In this document: piece by piece, positions 1 to 12,239 of the stretch
How positions within the stretch are numbered: position 1 is the first letter of the stretch
Layout: each line of letters opens with the position of its first letter
NCBI GenBank assembly: GCA_013399115.1
Contig: VXAA01003851.1
Span: 194,000 to 257,999 of the forward strand
Length of the DNA stretch: 64,000 nucleotides
Direction of reading: 5' to 3'
Origin: Anseranas semipalmata
Lineage: Eukaryota; Chordata; Aves; Anseriformes; Anseranatidae
The notes under the pieces: model-generated
Databases searched by the model: none
Seen by the model: the letters and a program-made list of their open reading frames with translations, nothing else
What the model was told of the DNA's origin: nothing
Program-made: the position numbers and the translations under genes

Positions 1-1404
1 TTGTGATTTGGAATATTAAAGCTGTGTGACTGTAGGCTGTAGCACGACCGATATTTATTATGAATTTTCAGCAAGGCAGTACAGATCAAACTTGTACAAT
101 GACACTTTTTATGTGGCAGTCCATTTGGCATGTCTTACTACCACAGATAAGTGTCTGTAAAATGTAATTCAGAGAAAATGACATGTATTTGGTCCATTTA
201 TACTATAAATCTTAGATCTGCCTACACTTTCATGGATTAAAAACACTTTTAAAAATTGCAATGAATTAAAATTCTTGATTTTTTGGGAATTGTATCACAT
301 ACAAGTAGTCTGTCTTTTATGGCTATTGACAGTATCCCCAGGTGTGATTAGCTGAGATCTTCCTGAATTGTTTTTTGTTGTTTTCTGTTTTGTTTTGTAT
401 TGTTTTGTTTTTAATTAAAGTAGATTTATTGATAGAGAAATGCAGATATTGATAGAAAGCAGACAGGAGTTTTATCCATATGAGTTTTAATGGTAAAAAA
501 GATTTGTTAAAGGAACTCTATGCAAATTTTAGGTTCCTTTTTCAGATTACTTAAGCTTTAGTTTAGCTTAAAATATTTTATCTTAAATAAGTTACCTCCC
601 TGTTTTCCTGAATATATAAAGTCACTCTGGTTGTGAATACATTAAAATACTGGAATGAGAATAAGATAACGCAGTGATTCACTGCACTTTCTTTTAACTC
701 TAGAAAATCTGCTCTCAAATTCTGTTTTTTTCCGTATATGATAATAATTCCAGGATTCACTCTTGATCTCCAATAGATCAGGGAAGGCCTTTTAAGATCA
801 GCCAACATGTAAAATCAAATAAATCATTCTGTTAGTAGCATGACAGTGTCAGTAAAATTTAGAAATATATTTTTAAGTAGGAATGACAATAAAAAGTGCA
901 TTGAGGAATTGAGGAACTCTTTTTTCAACACACATAGGTGTGATAAATATCACACAATGGTGCTAGAAGGGGAAGACTTTCTAACTAAAAAGAACAACAA
1001 CAACAACAACAACAACAAACTAGTAGAGTCTAATAGCTAGAAATTGAAACTAGACTGATATAAATAAGAAATAAAACACACATTTTTTATGCTGTACCCT
1101 CTGTGTTTTTAGAGAATCTGCCTTGTGTAAGTATTGCAAAATTGTCTACAGTAGCAAGCAGCATACTTCAATAGCAGCAGCTATTTACAATGAAACTGGT
1201 AGTGTTGATGTCCCAATGTCTACCTAAACCCATTCTAGAGAATTTTACTTTGGACTAGATCTAGTGCAGTCTTGTGAATTGAGTACAACTAGTGGCTGAA
1301 GTGCCTCAGGTACACTGCTAGTGTTCATATCTTAATTTAGTTTCATAAAATTATCCAGTTTCCTTACTTGGAGGCCACTATGCAATGCAAACTCTGATAA
1401 ATTG
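1..1404. other. AT-rich non-genic DNA
   Basis: No supportable gene. It contains a T/G-rich run near 370-415 and an (AAC)n microsatellite at about 992-1019. The short open frames have no codon bias, splice context or recognisable motif. It ends where the CR1 copy begins. Confidence 0.6.
992..1019. repeat. (AAC)n microsatellite
   Basis: About nine AAC units, seen directly. A short frame across it would encode an asparagine run, but there is no other sign of coding. Confidence 0.9.
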
Positions 1405-2359
1405 GAACAGCCCAGAGATTTGCTGTTTAACATCTTTGTCGGCAACATGGACAATGGGATTGAGTGCAGCCTCAGCAAGTTTGCTGATCACGCCAAGCTG
1501 TGTGGTGTGGTCGACACGCTGGAGGGAAGGGATGCCATCCAGAGGGGCCTGGAAAGGCTTGAGAGTTGGGCCTGTGCAAAACTCATGAAGTTCAGCAAGG
1601 CCAAGTGCAAGGTCCTGCACCTGGGTCAGGGCAATCCCAAGCCCAAATACAGGCTGGGCAGAGAATGGATTGAGAGCAGCTCTGAGGAGAAGGACCTAGG
1701 GGTGTTCGTTGACAAGAAGTTCAGCATGAGCTGGCAATGTGTGCTTGCAGCCCAGAAAGCCAACTACATCCTCGGCTGCATCAAAAGCAGCATGGCCAGC
1801 AGGTCGAGGGAGGTGATTCTTCCCAGCTACTCTGCTCTTGTGAGACCCCACCTGGAGAACTGCATTCAGCTCTGAGGTCCCCAGCACAAGAAGGATATGG
1901 ACCTATCAGAACAAGTCCAGAGGAGGGCCACGAGGCTGTAGCACCTCTCCTATGAAGAAAGGCTGAGGGAGTTGGGGTTGTTCAGCCTGGAGAAGAGAAG
2001 GCTCTGGGGAGACCTTATATCAGCCTTCCAATACCTAAAGGGGGCCTACAGGAAAGCTGGGGAAGGACTCTTTGTCAGGGAGTGTAGTGATAGGACAAGG
2101 GGAATGGTTTTAAACTAACAGAGGGAAGATTTAGATTAGACATTAGAATAAATTCTTTACTCAGAGGGTGTGAGGCTCTGGAACAGGTTGTCCAGAGAAG
2201 CTGTGGATGCCCCGTCCGTGGAAGTGTTCAAGGCCAGGTTGGATGGGGCTTTGGGCAACCTGGTCTAATGGGAGGTGTCCCTGTCCATGGCAGGGGGGTT
2301 GGAGTTAGATGGTCTTTAAGGTCCCTTCCAATCCAAACCATTCTATGATTCTATGATTC
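1405..2359 (+). mobile_element. CR1 LINE, 5'-truncated, end of ORF2 plus 3' UTR
   Basis: Non-LTR retrotransposon copy in sense orientation. An open frame at 1402-1875 (157 codons) carries the C-terminal part of the CR1 ORF2 reverse transcriptase: LLFNIF, then SLSKFAD at the catalytic box, KFSKAKCKVLHLG, EKDLGVFVDKKFSMS, ILGCIKSS and SRSREVILPSYSALVRPHLE. The FADD box reads FADH (about 1480-1491), so the second catalytic aspartate is lost. The frame stops at 1873-1875; downstream the homologous sequence continues through the 'YEERLRELG...LEKRRL' region, broken by stops. The 3' UTR runs to the tail ATTCTATGATTCTATGATTC at 2340-2359. The start is set by where similarity begins, as expected for 5'-truncated CR1. 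It cannot move by itself. Confidence 0.95.
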
Positions 2360-3248
2360 AAAATTGCATTCTGATCCAAACTAGGGTGCTAGGGTAAGTG
2401 CAGTCTAAGCTTCACATCATCTCCAAAGTGCTTGATCTAATTTGCAAGTATTGGAGGTTATGGAGAAAAAGGGGGTAGATGGAGTAAGAGTAACCAAGAC
2501 CAGAACCTACCATTCTAAGCCTCCTCACACATAGAGAAACTATGTGCTCCATATGAATATCTTTGGGTGAAGGTCCTTGGCTTATGTAAAGCAAGAGGTC
2601 AGGTAATGCTGTAATTGCTTTCTGGCTCTGAAACCTGGAAATATCGCTCACATGAATAGTTCCTTTGAGTACAATCCAACTACTCAGATGGGGAAAGCTG
2701 CTGCCATGCTGAAGTGTTTGCAGAATCAAGGTATGGATAATAATTCTGAAGAATAATGTCTTCACTGCAGCCGTATATGTTTAAAATATTGTTCATCATC
2801 ATTACCATTATAATATCTCTACAGGGAATTGTCGGGACAACCTGCAAAGCTACACTTGAAGTATCATTTGCTGAACTGGTTAATAAAATCAGACTAATAT
2901 GAAAATATTTATAAAATCTGCAGAAATTAAGTAATTCTGTAATCCCTCCCACTTGAATTATCTCTTATGAGACTGATGTACACAAATGTAGAATGTGTTT
3001 AATGTTTCACTTAGTATGTCCACTATTTTTTAAGAGTTCTTTTTGATACAAAAGGGCATTAACTACAGGCTCTTTTCTAAATATGCCTCATCTCTTGCCC
3101 AGAAAGCTCTTCATATAATTTTGGCTTGTTTAAAACTGTGGCTTGTGGAAGCCACAGTGTTCCAGCTTTGTATCAGGAGCTGTGCAAAAGTGGATGAGCT
3201 TCTTACAGACTTAGCTAGGGGACTCTGAGCAGAATATCAAGCCAAAAT
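2360..3248. other. Unique-looking sequence between two CR1 copies
   Basis: No gene or repeat family recognised. Two overlapping minus-strand open frames (2412-2765 and 2680-2952) have no recognisable domain and no convincing splice sites. Confidence 0.5.
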
Positions 3249-3670
3249 TCAGGATGGTGGGAGCTGGAGTACTTGCCATGTGAGGACAGGCTGAGGTAGC
3301 TGGGCTTGGTCAGACTGGGGCAGAGACATCTTCAGGGGGACCTAACAGTAGCCCCCAGTGCCCAACGGGAAGTCTTTGAGGAGGCAGAGCCAAGCTCTTC
3401 AACTGCTGTGCAGAGTGGGAAGACAAGATACATTAGACATAAAGAGAAATATTAGATTCATACTGACCCTATAAGGAGAACTTTTACCCTGTAAATGCAG
3501 CTAAGCAGTGGCACAGGTTGCCCAGAGGGGTTGTGCAGCCTCCAACCTTACAGGTTTTTCAAGACCAACAGAACTATAACTAGAGGAACCTGGTCAGATC
3601 TCATAGGTGACCCTACACTTAGCAGGAAGTTGGACTGGACCCTTGGGACCTGAATTATCCTATACAACCA
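3249..3670 (+). mobile_element. Old CR1 fragment (3' end region)
   Basis: Diverged CR1 3' region. Visible landmarks are 'gaggacaggctgaggtagct' (ORF2 end), 'gtggcacaggttgcccagag', and a 3' end with 'ttggactggaccc'. It is more diverged than the copy at 1.4-2.4 kb and lacks a clear ATTCTATG tail, so it is an older subfamily or an older insertion. Confidence 0.85.
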
Positions 3671-5905
3671 GTCTAGAATTTAAGAAAAAAACACACTCAC
3701 ACAACTCCAAGTAAACAAGTAGTTACTTGGAAAAGTCCCTTCTCTGCTTCAGTGTAAGCTGAACCATGTTTACTACTTGCTCATTTTAATAGAGAATTTC
3801 AAAATAACTTAAAATTCTACACTGCAAACAGAACAAAACCTAAATGATTTCATTTGTTTCTTTTGCTTTTTTTGTGTGTGTGGGGGGGGGAGGGGGGGCG
3901 GGAATAGTATACTTGTTTCTCACCCACTCTCTAGGAGTGTGTTTGTGAGCACTACAAATGTGACTATTACAACTAGTAAATATGGATTCATTAAAAATGA
4001 CCTAATGTCTTCTGAGGATCGCACAGAAATGCAATTCTACTCTATCTCACATCAAAATTCATTAATTTGCATAATTTGCTAAAAGAAACTGCATAAGTTT
4101 AAATTAACTTTCAGTGGTTTTAATACAAATTCATTTGTTCCTACAAATTATACCTGCTAGCTTAGTTGAACGTATCAGACTGTGAAACAAAAAATGAGAT
4201 ACAAAACATCTTGATATAAATAAGACCACATAGGTTTTGAAAAATAATTGGGTTTGGATAAAAGCTATTGGAATTATTTAAAATGTGCTGTTTTGAATAA
4301 AAACCTGTTAATTTCCATCTAAATATATTGCCTATCATACAAAAGGTCTGATTTCAGTGGCAGGGACATGTATTCAATGAAGGCATATAAACTGCTCATT
4401 TCAGGCAAAAATTTTACCCTTTTTAGCAAAAAGTTGAGAAAAAATGTTTAAATCTTCAAAATTTAATTTCTGTAATTGATTGAAATTTTACAGTTACTAT
4501 TCTGTTGGAAAATGTAGTTTATGAGAAATGAAAATGCATGTAAATGAAACATCTACATCTTGTGTAAATGTATCAATGAGAAAATTCAAAATGAAAAATG
4601 TTCATTTAACTCAGTACAACATTCTTGTTCGTTTTCAGTTGTGGCTCATTTGTACACACATTCATGCTATGCTGGCATAAAAAATGTGCTCAAAATATAC
4701 TGAGTGTGTCTTTTATTAGTCACAAAATACATATTCAATAGTAGTTAGATGCATTAAATAAGTGAGAACAATGAAGTCAAAATGAAAGGTTTAATACCTT
4801 CCATAAATAAAATTGAGTTGATTGATTTGACAAATATTCTTAAATGAGGATTAACTTCACTAAAGTCTGGAAATTTGAGTAAGTATAAATTGCCAGAGCA
4901 ATTTTGCAAGACGACTTGCAACCTACCCTGAACAAATGATTTTATAGGTCAACTGGTGAACCCCAAATTCTATAAAGCAGATGACTATGTTTTCCTTCTC
5001 ATCTTGTGGTAGTACAAAGAAGTTCTCTGGGGAATATCTGATGTCTAACATCAGATGGGAAAAGACTAGAGATACTTATCTCCTTGGAGCAAATTCTCAG
5101 AGAAATTTGAGTATGAGAATAAACAAATACTCCTTCTGGATTATGGGGAGATGGTTGCTATTTCATGTAATACTCAGATTCCTGTAAAATAGTCTCAAAA
5201 TAGCCCCGTTCCACAGGCACCTGTGACATGGAAGGTACAGATATTTCCTCCTTATCAAATGTTCTTCATGGATGCTGAATGAACATCAAGGATTGAGGTT
5301 ATGACATTTAAGATGTACAGATAATTTCAACAATATAACTACTTCTAAGGCCCAGAATAAAAGTAAGTTCAGGGTATTGTTTGCAATGTATTACTGGTGA
5401 TATACAAAATATTTAAAGATGATACATAGAAGCAGCATTGTGATTGCTCCAAACTCAAAATATATTTCTTAATCAGAAAATAGGAACAAGACATGATCCA
5501 TCTGTTGGAGTGGTGAGATGTACCTAGGTATGTCAGAGAATAAGGTTGGAGAATTCAGTTAACAGGATGATGGTGTGTGATAAGTAGGAAAGGAAATCTG
5601 GATAATGGATTATGTCCTGCTGTAAGGAATGAAATATTAGTGGAGGATACAGGATACAGGGTCATGATTTTGTAAGTCACAGGACGCATGTGCGTGCTCA
5701 TATCTGTAATTCTGTTCTTCATTTATCCAACCTAAATTTGTGCATGTGAGCAATACAGCATGGAAACATTAAGCCCTGTGCCTCAAAGGATGTTGGTCCA
5801 CTGCACTCAATTGAATATAATTTGTAGGATACACAAACGATTCTTTGTGTCCGTAATTCTGAAAGTTCAAATATGATAATATCATTGAATAATTGAGTAG
5901 CATAG
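3671..5905. other. AT-rich non-genic DNA
   Basis: No gene supported. It contains a GT/G-run at 3873-3902. The open frame at 4981-5187 lacks a domain, good splice context or repeat similarity and is treated as chance. Confidence 0.55.
3873..3902 (+). repeat. (GT)n followed by G-runs
   Basis: A short GT tract is followed by G9, A, G7, C, G2. The G-rich strand could form a quadruplex; this is inferred from composition only. Confidence 0.85.
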
Positions 5906-6565
5906 TACAATAATTTAGGTTAGAAGTGACCTTTGGAAATCATCTGGTCAAAACCCCTCTCAAAACTCTGATGTGTCCCCAGTACGTTGTGAGAAAACTT
6001 GTTCCTCCTTACCTTTTATCAGGACATTAAATACATTCTGTAAACGCACAGCTGCAAGCGGAGAAAAAGCTTTTCTCCTGTCACCAAACTCATACACTTC
6101 CAGCTTCCCCCTTCCTGGAATTCTGCATCCTCCACTTGTCAGGCGCAACTTCTAGCTGCCAGCTGCCCCTCCTTCCATACAATGTGGGGTTCTGGTTCTG
6201 GCAAAGAACCTGTTGATCCTCCTTGCATCATCCTTGATGGTGTGCAGTCTGCTCATGTCTTCCTACAGCTCCTTCAGCTGGTGACTCAGTTCTTCAGCCA
6301 GAACACATCTCCCATAGATGAGGCTGCTTTTGCCCCAGCCTCAGTGAATTGCACCTGGCACTGGGAACCTGGACACATCATTCAAACTAGCCATGGAAAG
6401 CTCCGCTGGTGTGTCACGGCTAGTGTTGCACCAATGCTGGCAGTCCCAGGCAGTCTCAGGCAGTGCCTCTGGGCATTTAGCCTCTTCTTCTGCTCCAACA
6501 GTTGGTCCCACCATGACATCACTGTTCTCTCACTACATTCTCTGGTTGCTGTTGCTCCATATATA
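5906..6565 (-). mobile_element. Probable ancient CR1 relic: 3' tail joined to ORF1-like sequence
   Basis: The left edge (5911-5955) resembles the complement of a CR1 3' end ('ggttagaagtgacctttgg...atcatctggtc'). Further right on the minus strand, 6160-6320 reads as a coiled-coil-like segment (ELSHQLKEL, then a stop, then DMSRLHTIKDDARRINRF). This resembles the helical part of CR1 ORF1 ('...LxxEVxRLRxIRExExEIDxW' pattern). No ORF2 lies between the two parts, so either most of the element was deleted or two relics abut. Stops interrupt the frame. The 3' tail similarity is fair and the ORF1 call is weaker. Confidence 0.5.
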
Positions 6566-7311
6566 AAGGGCAAACCATCAAATGTATAAACTACTGAAAT
6601 GTGGTCAGATAATATAATTGGTCAGAAGAAGAGCATGTGTCCAACAAACTACAGAGATAAACATCTGACCTACAAAACTAGGAGCTACTGCTATTGCTGC
6701 TGCAGACAGTGATAGAGCTACTTCAGCTACTGAGAATGCTGGCAGCTAAACAACTTTAAATCAAAAGGTCTGAAAAGCTAACAGATCACTAGAGACAATA
6801 TTAAGTGTCTAAGGACATCTTAATAAATAAACCCAAGCTAACACCAGGAGTACCAAAGTCCCATTTTCATTCATGATGATACATGTCTATGGACACAGAT
6901 AAATGTATATATTTACAACTGTAGGTTGCACCAGAGACCAAATGATTTGACTAACACAAATTTTCTTGAAAGAACTTAACTGCCTAAATCTCATATTGAG
7001 CATCTTTCCCTGAAGCTCTTTGGTAAAATGTGAGCATGGCTCCAAGCCTGTAAGCATTTCCAAATATAGAAACATACATTTCATCCAAAATTATAACATG
7101 TAATAAACTATTTCTCTTGGTAAACTTCTTGTTAAAAGAATAATAATAAGAAGAAGAAGACTAATGAGAGAGGACTTTCCTGTTTTGATGGATCCTGCAA
7201 ACTGTGAATGTGAGCATATAAAACCATCTAAACATATATGTTAAGATAAGCTTTTTTCTCCTTTCTTTGATACTGGGTTTCCGCTTTAAAACTCTAACAT
7301 AAGATACTGGG

Positions 7312-7364
7312 GTTTTTTTGTTTGTTTGTTTTGTTTTGTTTTGTTTTGTTTTTTTGTTTTTTAT
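7312..7364. repeat. (GTTT/GTTTT)n low-complexity tract
   Basis: A run of GTTT then GTTTT units, seen directly. A similar tract lies at 26757-26788. Confidence 0.9.
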
Positions 7365-7796
7365 TTGTAACTCATTTTGGAGTTTCCAATCTCTCCTTAA
7401 GGTAATGTTTCTGTTTACTATATTTACTGCTTATTCTTCTCAAGAGAAATAGAACTTTTTACCTTTTTTTTTTTATCTTATCCACAACACTAAACTCTGA
7501 CATACAGAAGTTGACTTCTGTTTTTTCCACTTTTTTTTTTTCAGGATTTCTAATTATTTTGTTAATTAGATTTTTAGCAATAACAAGAGATTAACCTACA
7601 TTTTTCTTTTCTCAGGTCTTACAGGTGTTTATTTTTCTTCTGGATTTTTCCAGACGGTAATGCAGTGCTATGTACTATATTCTGTTCCTAGTGGCTGTTG
7701 TTGGTTTCCTATTTTTTTCTAGATCTAAGTGGGGGTAGGAAGTAATAATATTTCTGCAAGATATTTTTGGTTCTCACTGCTAACTTTCATATAGAA

Positions 7797-7820
7797 ACCT
7801 CAAAGGTAACCTCAAAGGTA
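7797..7820. repeat. Perfect 12-bp tandem duplication
   Basis: ACCTCAAAGGTA occurs twice, head to tail. Probably a replication-slippage duplication. Confidence 0.9.
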
Positions 7821-8945
7821 AAAATATCTTCTAATGACATGCTAACAACATTGTTAAGTGCAGCATAGAATGACCTTTAGGAAATTTCTCATGTGAATTT
7901 GACAGTGAATTTTATTATGCGCCTCTCAAAGGAGATCCTCACTATTGTTTCTTTTATTACGGTTTTAAGGAAGACAAAACAATTTTTACTAAAGGAAAGA
8001 AGAGTGCAAGGGAGTAGGAAAGCTAGTCTTCTAAATGACTAGGTCTGAAGAAGTGGACTACAGTACAACACAGGAATAAAAGCCCTAGGAAGAAGGCACA
8101 TCTCTTAAAATGCAAGACAAAAGCCTTTCATTTTTTAAAAGAATTCTTGAACCCCTGCAGTGATGGGAAAAGATGTAAAAGGGGAAATGTCATCTTTGAT
8201 TTAAACTAAATGAATGCCATAGATCTGTTTAAATGTTTTTGAAAACAGACTTAAAACAGAGTATTGACTGAAAAATATCCAAACTGAATTTCAGTAAGAT
8301 ATGGAGAGAACAGGTAGCTTTTAATACAAGAGATCCAAACATCTAATACATCTAAGACATATCATTCATCAAAGATCTTTAAATTTCAGGATCAGTATTG
8401 CAACATTCTATTAATCAAGTAATAGTAGGATCTTGCTTTTCCACAGTTTATTGTTAAAAAAAAGTCTTGGGTTTTAACTTTCTGACCACCAGAAGCCCCT
8501 ACGATGCTAAAAAGAATTGACAATACAAGTACTGAATGTTTTCCTGATGAGTTTGAATCAGAATATTTCATAGCTCTGTTACATGATTGCAAACAGTGAC
8601 TGCACCGCCTCATTTTGGGTCTGGGCATATTTTGATTTCACTATCATGATAGCATTGCTGTTATCATGATGAGAGACAGCTCCCACTCAGCCTTCAGGTT
8701 TATGGGACCTTTTTCAAATGGTGAACTCTAATGTCTCCTTTTTTTCATCACTGCTCTCCTCCTACTATCCCCACTCAACATTTTGTGTGGCCGCTGTTAC
8801 ATGATTTTGTTCATTACCATTTGGACAAATGGTCAGACAGCATACAACATTGCCAAAAGCAAAGAGCTTTTATTAACTCCACTACATTAGCTGTTTGCCC
8901 TTCTGCTCCTTTTTATTTTTCTCCTGGTGTTCTACTTCCCAAGAA

Positions 8946-8963
8946 GGGGGGGGGGGGGGTGGG
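8946..8963 (+). repeat. Poly-G run
   Basis: G14, then T and GGG, followed by an A run. This is a difficult tract for sequencing, so its length may be unreliable. Confidence 0.9.
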
Positions 8964-9222
8964 AAAAAAATTGTCTCATTTTTAATCTTTTGTTACTGGT
9001 AACAAACCTATGATAAGGGGTTTTTTTATTCTGTTTTCACAAGGCCAAACATGGTCTGCAGCAAAGTGTAAGCCCCAGTAGAAACACTGAAATTCGTATT
9101 TCCTCTCCTTTACTCCATCATTTTAGCTTGTACCTGTTTTACTTCTGTACCGGGTCTGGCTGGGATGGAGTTAACTTTCCCTGCAGCAGCCCATATAGCG
9201 CTGTGCTCTGCACTTGTAGCTA

Positions 9223-9463
9223 NNNNNNNNNNNNNNNNNNNNNNNNNNNNNNNNNNNNNNNNNNNNNNNNNNNNNNNNNNNNNNNNNNNNNNNNNNNNNN
9301 NNNNNNNNNNNNNNNNNNNNNNNNNNNNNNNNNNNNNNNNNNNNNNNNNNNNNNNNNNNNNNNNNNNNNNNNNNNNNNNNNNNNNNNNNNNNNNNNNNNN
9401 NNNNNNNNNNNNNNNNNNNNNNNNNNNNNNNNNNNNNNNNNNNNNNNNNNNNNNNNNNNNNNN
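9223..9463. other. Assembly gap (241 Ns)
   Basis: Run of N inside the LTR. Any open frame drawn across it is meaningless. Confidence 1.
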
Positions 9464-9610
9464 CTACAGCCTCCTTTAAGGTGCCTGTAGAGAGCGATAA
9501 GGTCGCCCCTGAGCCTCCTCTTCTCCAGGCTGAACCCCAGCTCCCTCAGCCGCTCCTCATAAGACTTGTTCTCCAGACCCCTCACCAACTTCGTTGCCCT
9601 TCTTTGGACA
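9464..9610 (-). mobile_element. CR1 fragment nested in the LTR
   Basis: Complement of the CR1 ORF2 terminal segment. On the minus strand it reads [40 protein letters not shown] and YRHLKGGC. The right edge at about 9610 is the 5' truncation point, after which LTR sequence resumes. The 3' part lies in the gap. The frame is uninterrupted over the visible part, so the copy is fairly young. Confidence 0.9.
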
Positions 9611-9986
9611 TGACATTCCATACCATGTGATGTCACACTCAGCAACAAAAGCTGGGAAAGGGGAAGGGGAGAAGGGGCTCTCATTATGACGATGTCTGCC
9701 CTCCCATACAACTACTATTGAGACCCTACTTCCCAGGACGTGGCCGAACATTACTCATTGATGAGAAGTAAAGAATACTTTTTTTCCTCTTTGCTTTCCT
9801 CTTTGCTTCCGTCTGGCCTTTGCTTGGTTTTTTTTTTCCTCTTTCTTTTCCCTTTAATTAATGATCCTTACCTCAACCTGTGAGCCTTTTTCTTTCCATC
9901 ATACTTTCTTCTCTCCCTCTTCTTGAGGAGGGGGAGTGATAGAGCGGTTGCAGTGTTTAGCTTCCCAGCAGTGTAAAACCACCACA

Positions 9987-12239
9987 GCTTCCAATACTAT
10001 TTCATCTCAGACAAAAGTGAGTTACTGTTTCTCTTTTACTGAGCTGAACGAGAGCTGTGGGCTTTGCTTTAAGTCTTTTAGACCACATAACACTGAGCAA
10101 CTCCTTTTGAAACCTTAGGTTACAAACATGAAAAAACAGCAATCTATTAAACGGTCATTAGAAATAAAGCCTATTGAATTTTCAGCTTGACATAGACCTT
10201 CGCACAGAGCAGAAGAGCATCACTTGGGTGAAGTCACTGGTACTGTGGTGACACATGCCAGCTGAAGATGCTTACTGTGGCTTTCTGTGCTCGTTACTCA
10301 GTGAGCAATCATTGTGAAGAGCCCAAACATAAAATCAGTTATGTTTTTAATATGTCAGCTCAAACATATTTTTCTCTCAGGAAGAAAATTACCTTGCTCA
10401 TACAGCAAATTTACTACCTTTTTTTGTTTGTTTTTTAAGAGTCTTTCCCTTGAAATTTGCTTACAATTAAGTAACAACGAGTATAAACATGATGATAATT
10501 GTTAAATTACTACTTTGCAATCTTGTAAATTCTAAAACAGATGCTGATAGTCTCAAATAAAATTTGAGCAAATTCATAGAAACAGTCCTTCCCTGGACTC
10601 ATAAACTGCTAACACTTTGCATGTTGTCCCCTGATACCACTGGGTAAACTATTTCAAATACCTCCAACTAAAGTAGAACTTTAATTGTCTCTGTGTTAAA
10701 ATAAAGAAACCCTTTTGATTCAAACACTGTCAGTGTTGAAGATATTGAAAAAAAAAAAAAAAGGCTGGTTTTGCTTGGGAGGATCCTGGTACTGACTCAT
10801 TACTATCTGATCCTTTATCAAGAAACTTTTATCTTCTAAAAGACCATAAACTGAGAGGGAGGGGAATATTACCCCTTCTGATTCACTCCCTTTCTGCAGC
10901 AATAACAGAGAGCCACTGTTGGCCAAGTTTGCCTTTTAAGACTTTCTCTGCTAAATGATCCTGCAGTGAGCATGAAGTAGCCCTTTCAGTATTTTATTTT
11001 AGGGAGAAAACGCACCTATTTGTGGTGTTGCATATCAGCTGTCTTTCTTGGACATTCCATGTAAGAAAAATACTATGCGTTTTCCAAACCTTAGCATAAT
11101 AGTAGTTGTATTTTTATGCTAAATTAAAAGTCTTTATCACACATTACTGCGATCAAGCTTCAGTCAAGCCACATATTGGGCATCATGCAGATTCTCCCAT
11201 CCCTTTTCTGTGCTTAACTGCTAATTTGAAATTTCTAATTGCATTCTTATGATCGTGCTTCCTGTCAGACTGACAGCTACATAACATGTAGGAGGAAAGC
11301 TAGATGGGAAGGCTAATTATGAACTAAGACAGTCAGGAGAGAGAGAGAGAGGAGGATTATTTTATTTTTTAATCAATATTATATTTTCTCTTGCACCACC
11401 CCCAGTAGATTATGTCTTAATGAGATTCAGTCCTAATCAATGCACATCTAGCCAAAATAAAGGTCAGATCCAGCCTGTCTAGGGCACGTAAATCATGGGA
11501 AAGTGTTTGAGATGCCTTTTCTTCCCTCTTCTTCCACAGAGGCTAGAAAGAACATAAATTCCTTTACTAGAAGAGAAGAGGTTTTGCTTTCTTCCTAATT
11601 TCCTGCAATACACAACACTCAAAGGGGTGGGAAGAAGTCCATCCATGTTACCTGTTCTTCTGATTTTACTACGGCTTGCTGACTACCACTTTATTCCCTT
11701 CTAAGGAACTATTCCATGTGTTTCTGCTCTTTGCATTCATCTTCCAACATGGTTCAATATTACTCACACGCCCTCATATTTTCATATATTTTTGCATAAC
11801 TTCCTATCATGCTCCAGGGTATGCAACCTATCTTTAGCGTCATGCTGTCTACAGAAGCAATGTTTTTATGGGTCACAACTCAACCTTTGCTGTTTCTCAA
11901 ACACTTTGAAGCATACACATATAAAAACATGTTGCATCTAAATGCCCCAAGAACACCATATGTAGGAGCAGAGTTTACCCAGGTCAAGATTTATGCTGTG
12001 TGGAGAGACCATCTGTTCTAGTGACACAGTCCTTAAAAGAATAATACACATATGCCATGCAAACTGGACTACTCTGAGAGAGAATCTAATGCTATCTTAC
12101 TTTAATATCTCTATTAATCATGATATAGTAATATTTAAAAGCTGAATAGAAAGCTAATTAGTAGTATGTAGTATATTTCTGGATTTGAAATCTCTTGCTT
12201 TGATTGATTTCTTTTCCAGATTCATCATTGTACTGGTTG
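9987..12239. other. Non-genic DNA
   Basis: No gene or known repeat recognised apart from a short (GA)n tract at about 11336-11354 and an A-run at about 10749-10762. The short open frames lack domains. Confidence 0.5.

Larger units (their letters stand above)
6566..9145. other. AT-rich non-genic DNA with simple repeats
   Basis: No gene supported. It includes a (GTTT/GTTTT)n tract at 7312-7364, a 12-bp tandem duplication at 7797-7820, and a G14 run at 8946-8959. Confidence 0.55.
9146..9986 (+). mobile_element. Solo LTR of an avian endogenous retrovirus (contains an assembly gap and a CR1 piece)
   Basis: The left end reads TGTACCGGGTCTGGCTGGGA, the start of a common bird ERV LTR. The right end is the pyrimidine-rich U5-like block ending 'cagtgtaaaaccaccaca', so the element runs TG...CA. 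Flanking bases ACTTC (9141-9145) and GCTTC (9987-9991) look like a 5-bp target-site duplication with one change. The middle is hidden by Ns (9223-9463), followed by antisense CR1 (9464-9610). LTR sequence resumes at 'cattccataccatgtgatg', matching 'tattccataccatatgacg' in the LTR at 51.7 kb. No gag, pol or env sequence is present. The CRE-like site has decayed to TGATGTCA (9628-9635). Confidence 0.85.

Noticed and set aside
4981..5187. 68-codon plus-strand frame
   Set aside because: No splice context, repeat identity or motif; expected by chance in a 64-kb window.
6182..6589. 135-codon plus-strand open frame
   Set aside because: It is the complement of the probable CR1 ORF1-like relic; no domain was recognised in this direction.
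9128..9711. Open frames of 104-163 codons across 9.2-9.5 kb
   Set aside because: They span the N gap. The only real coding trace is the antisense CR1 fragment.
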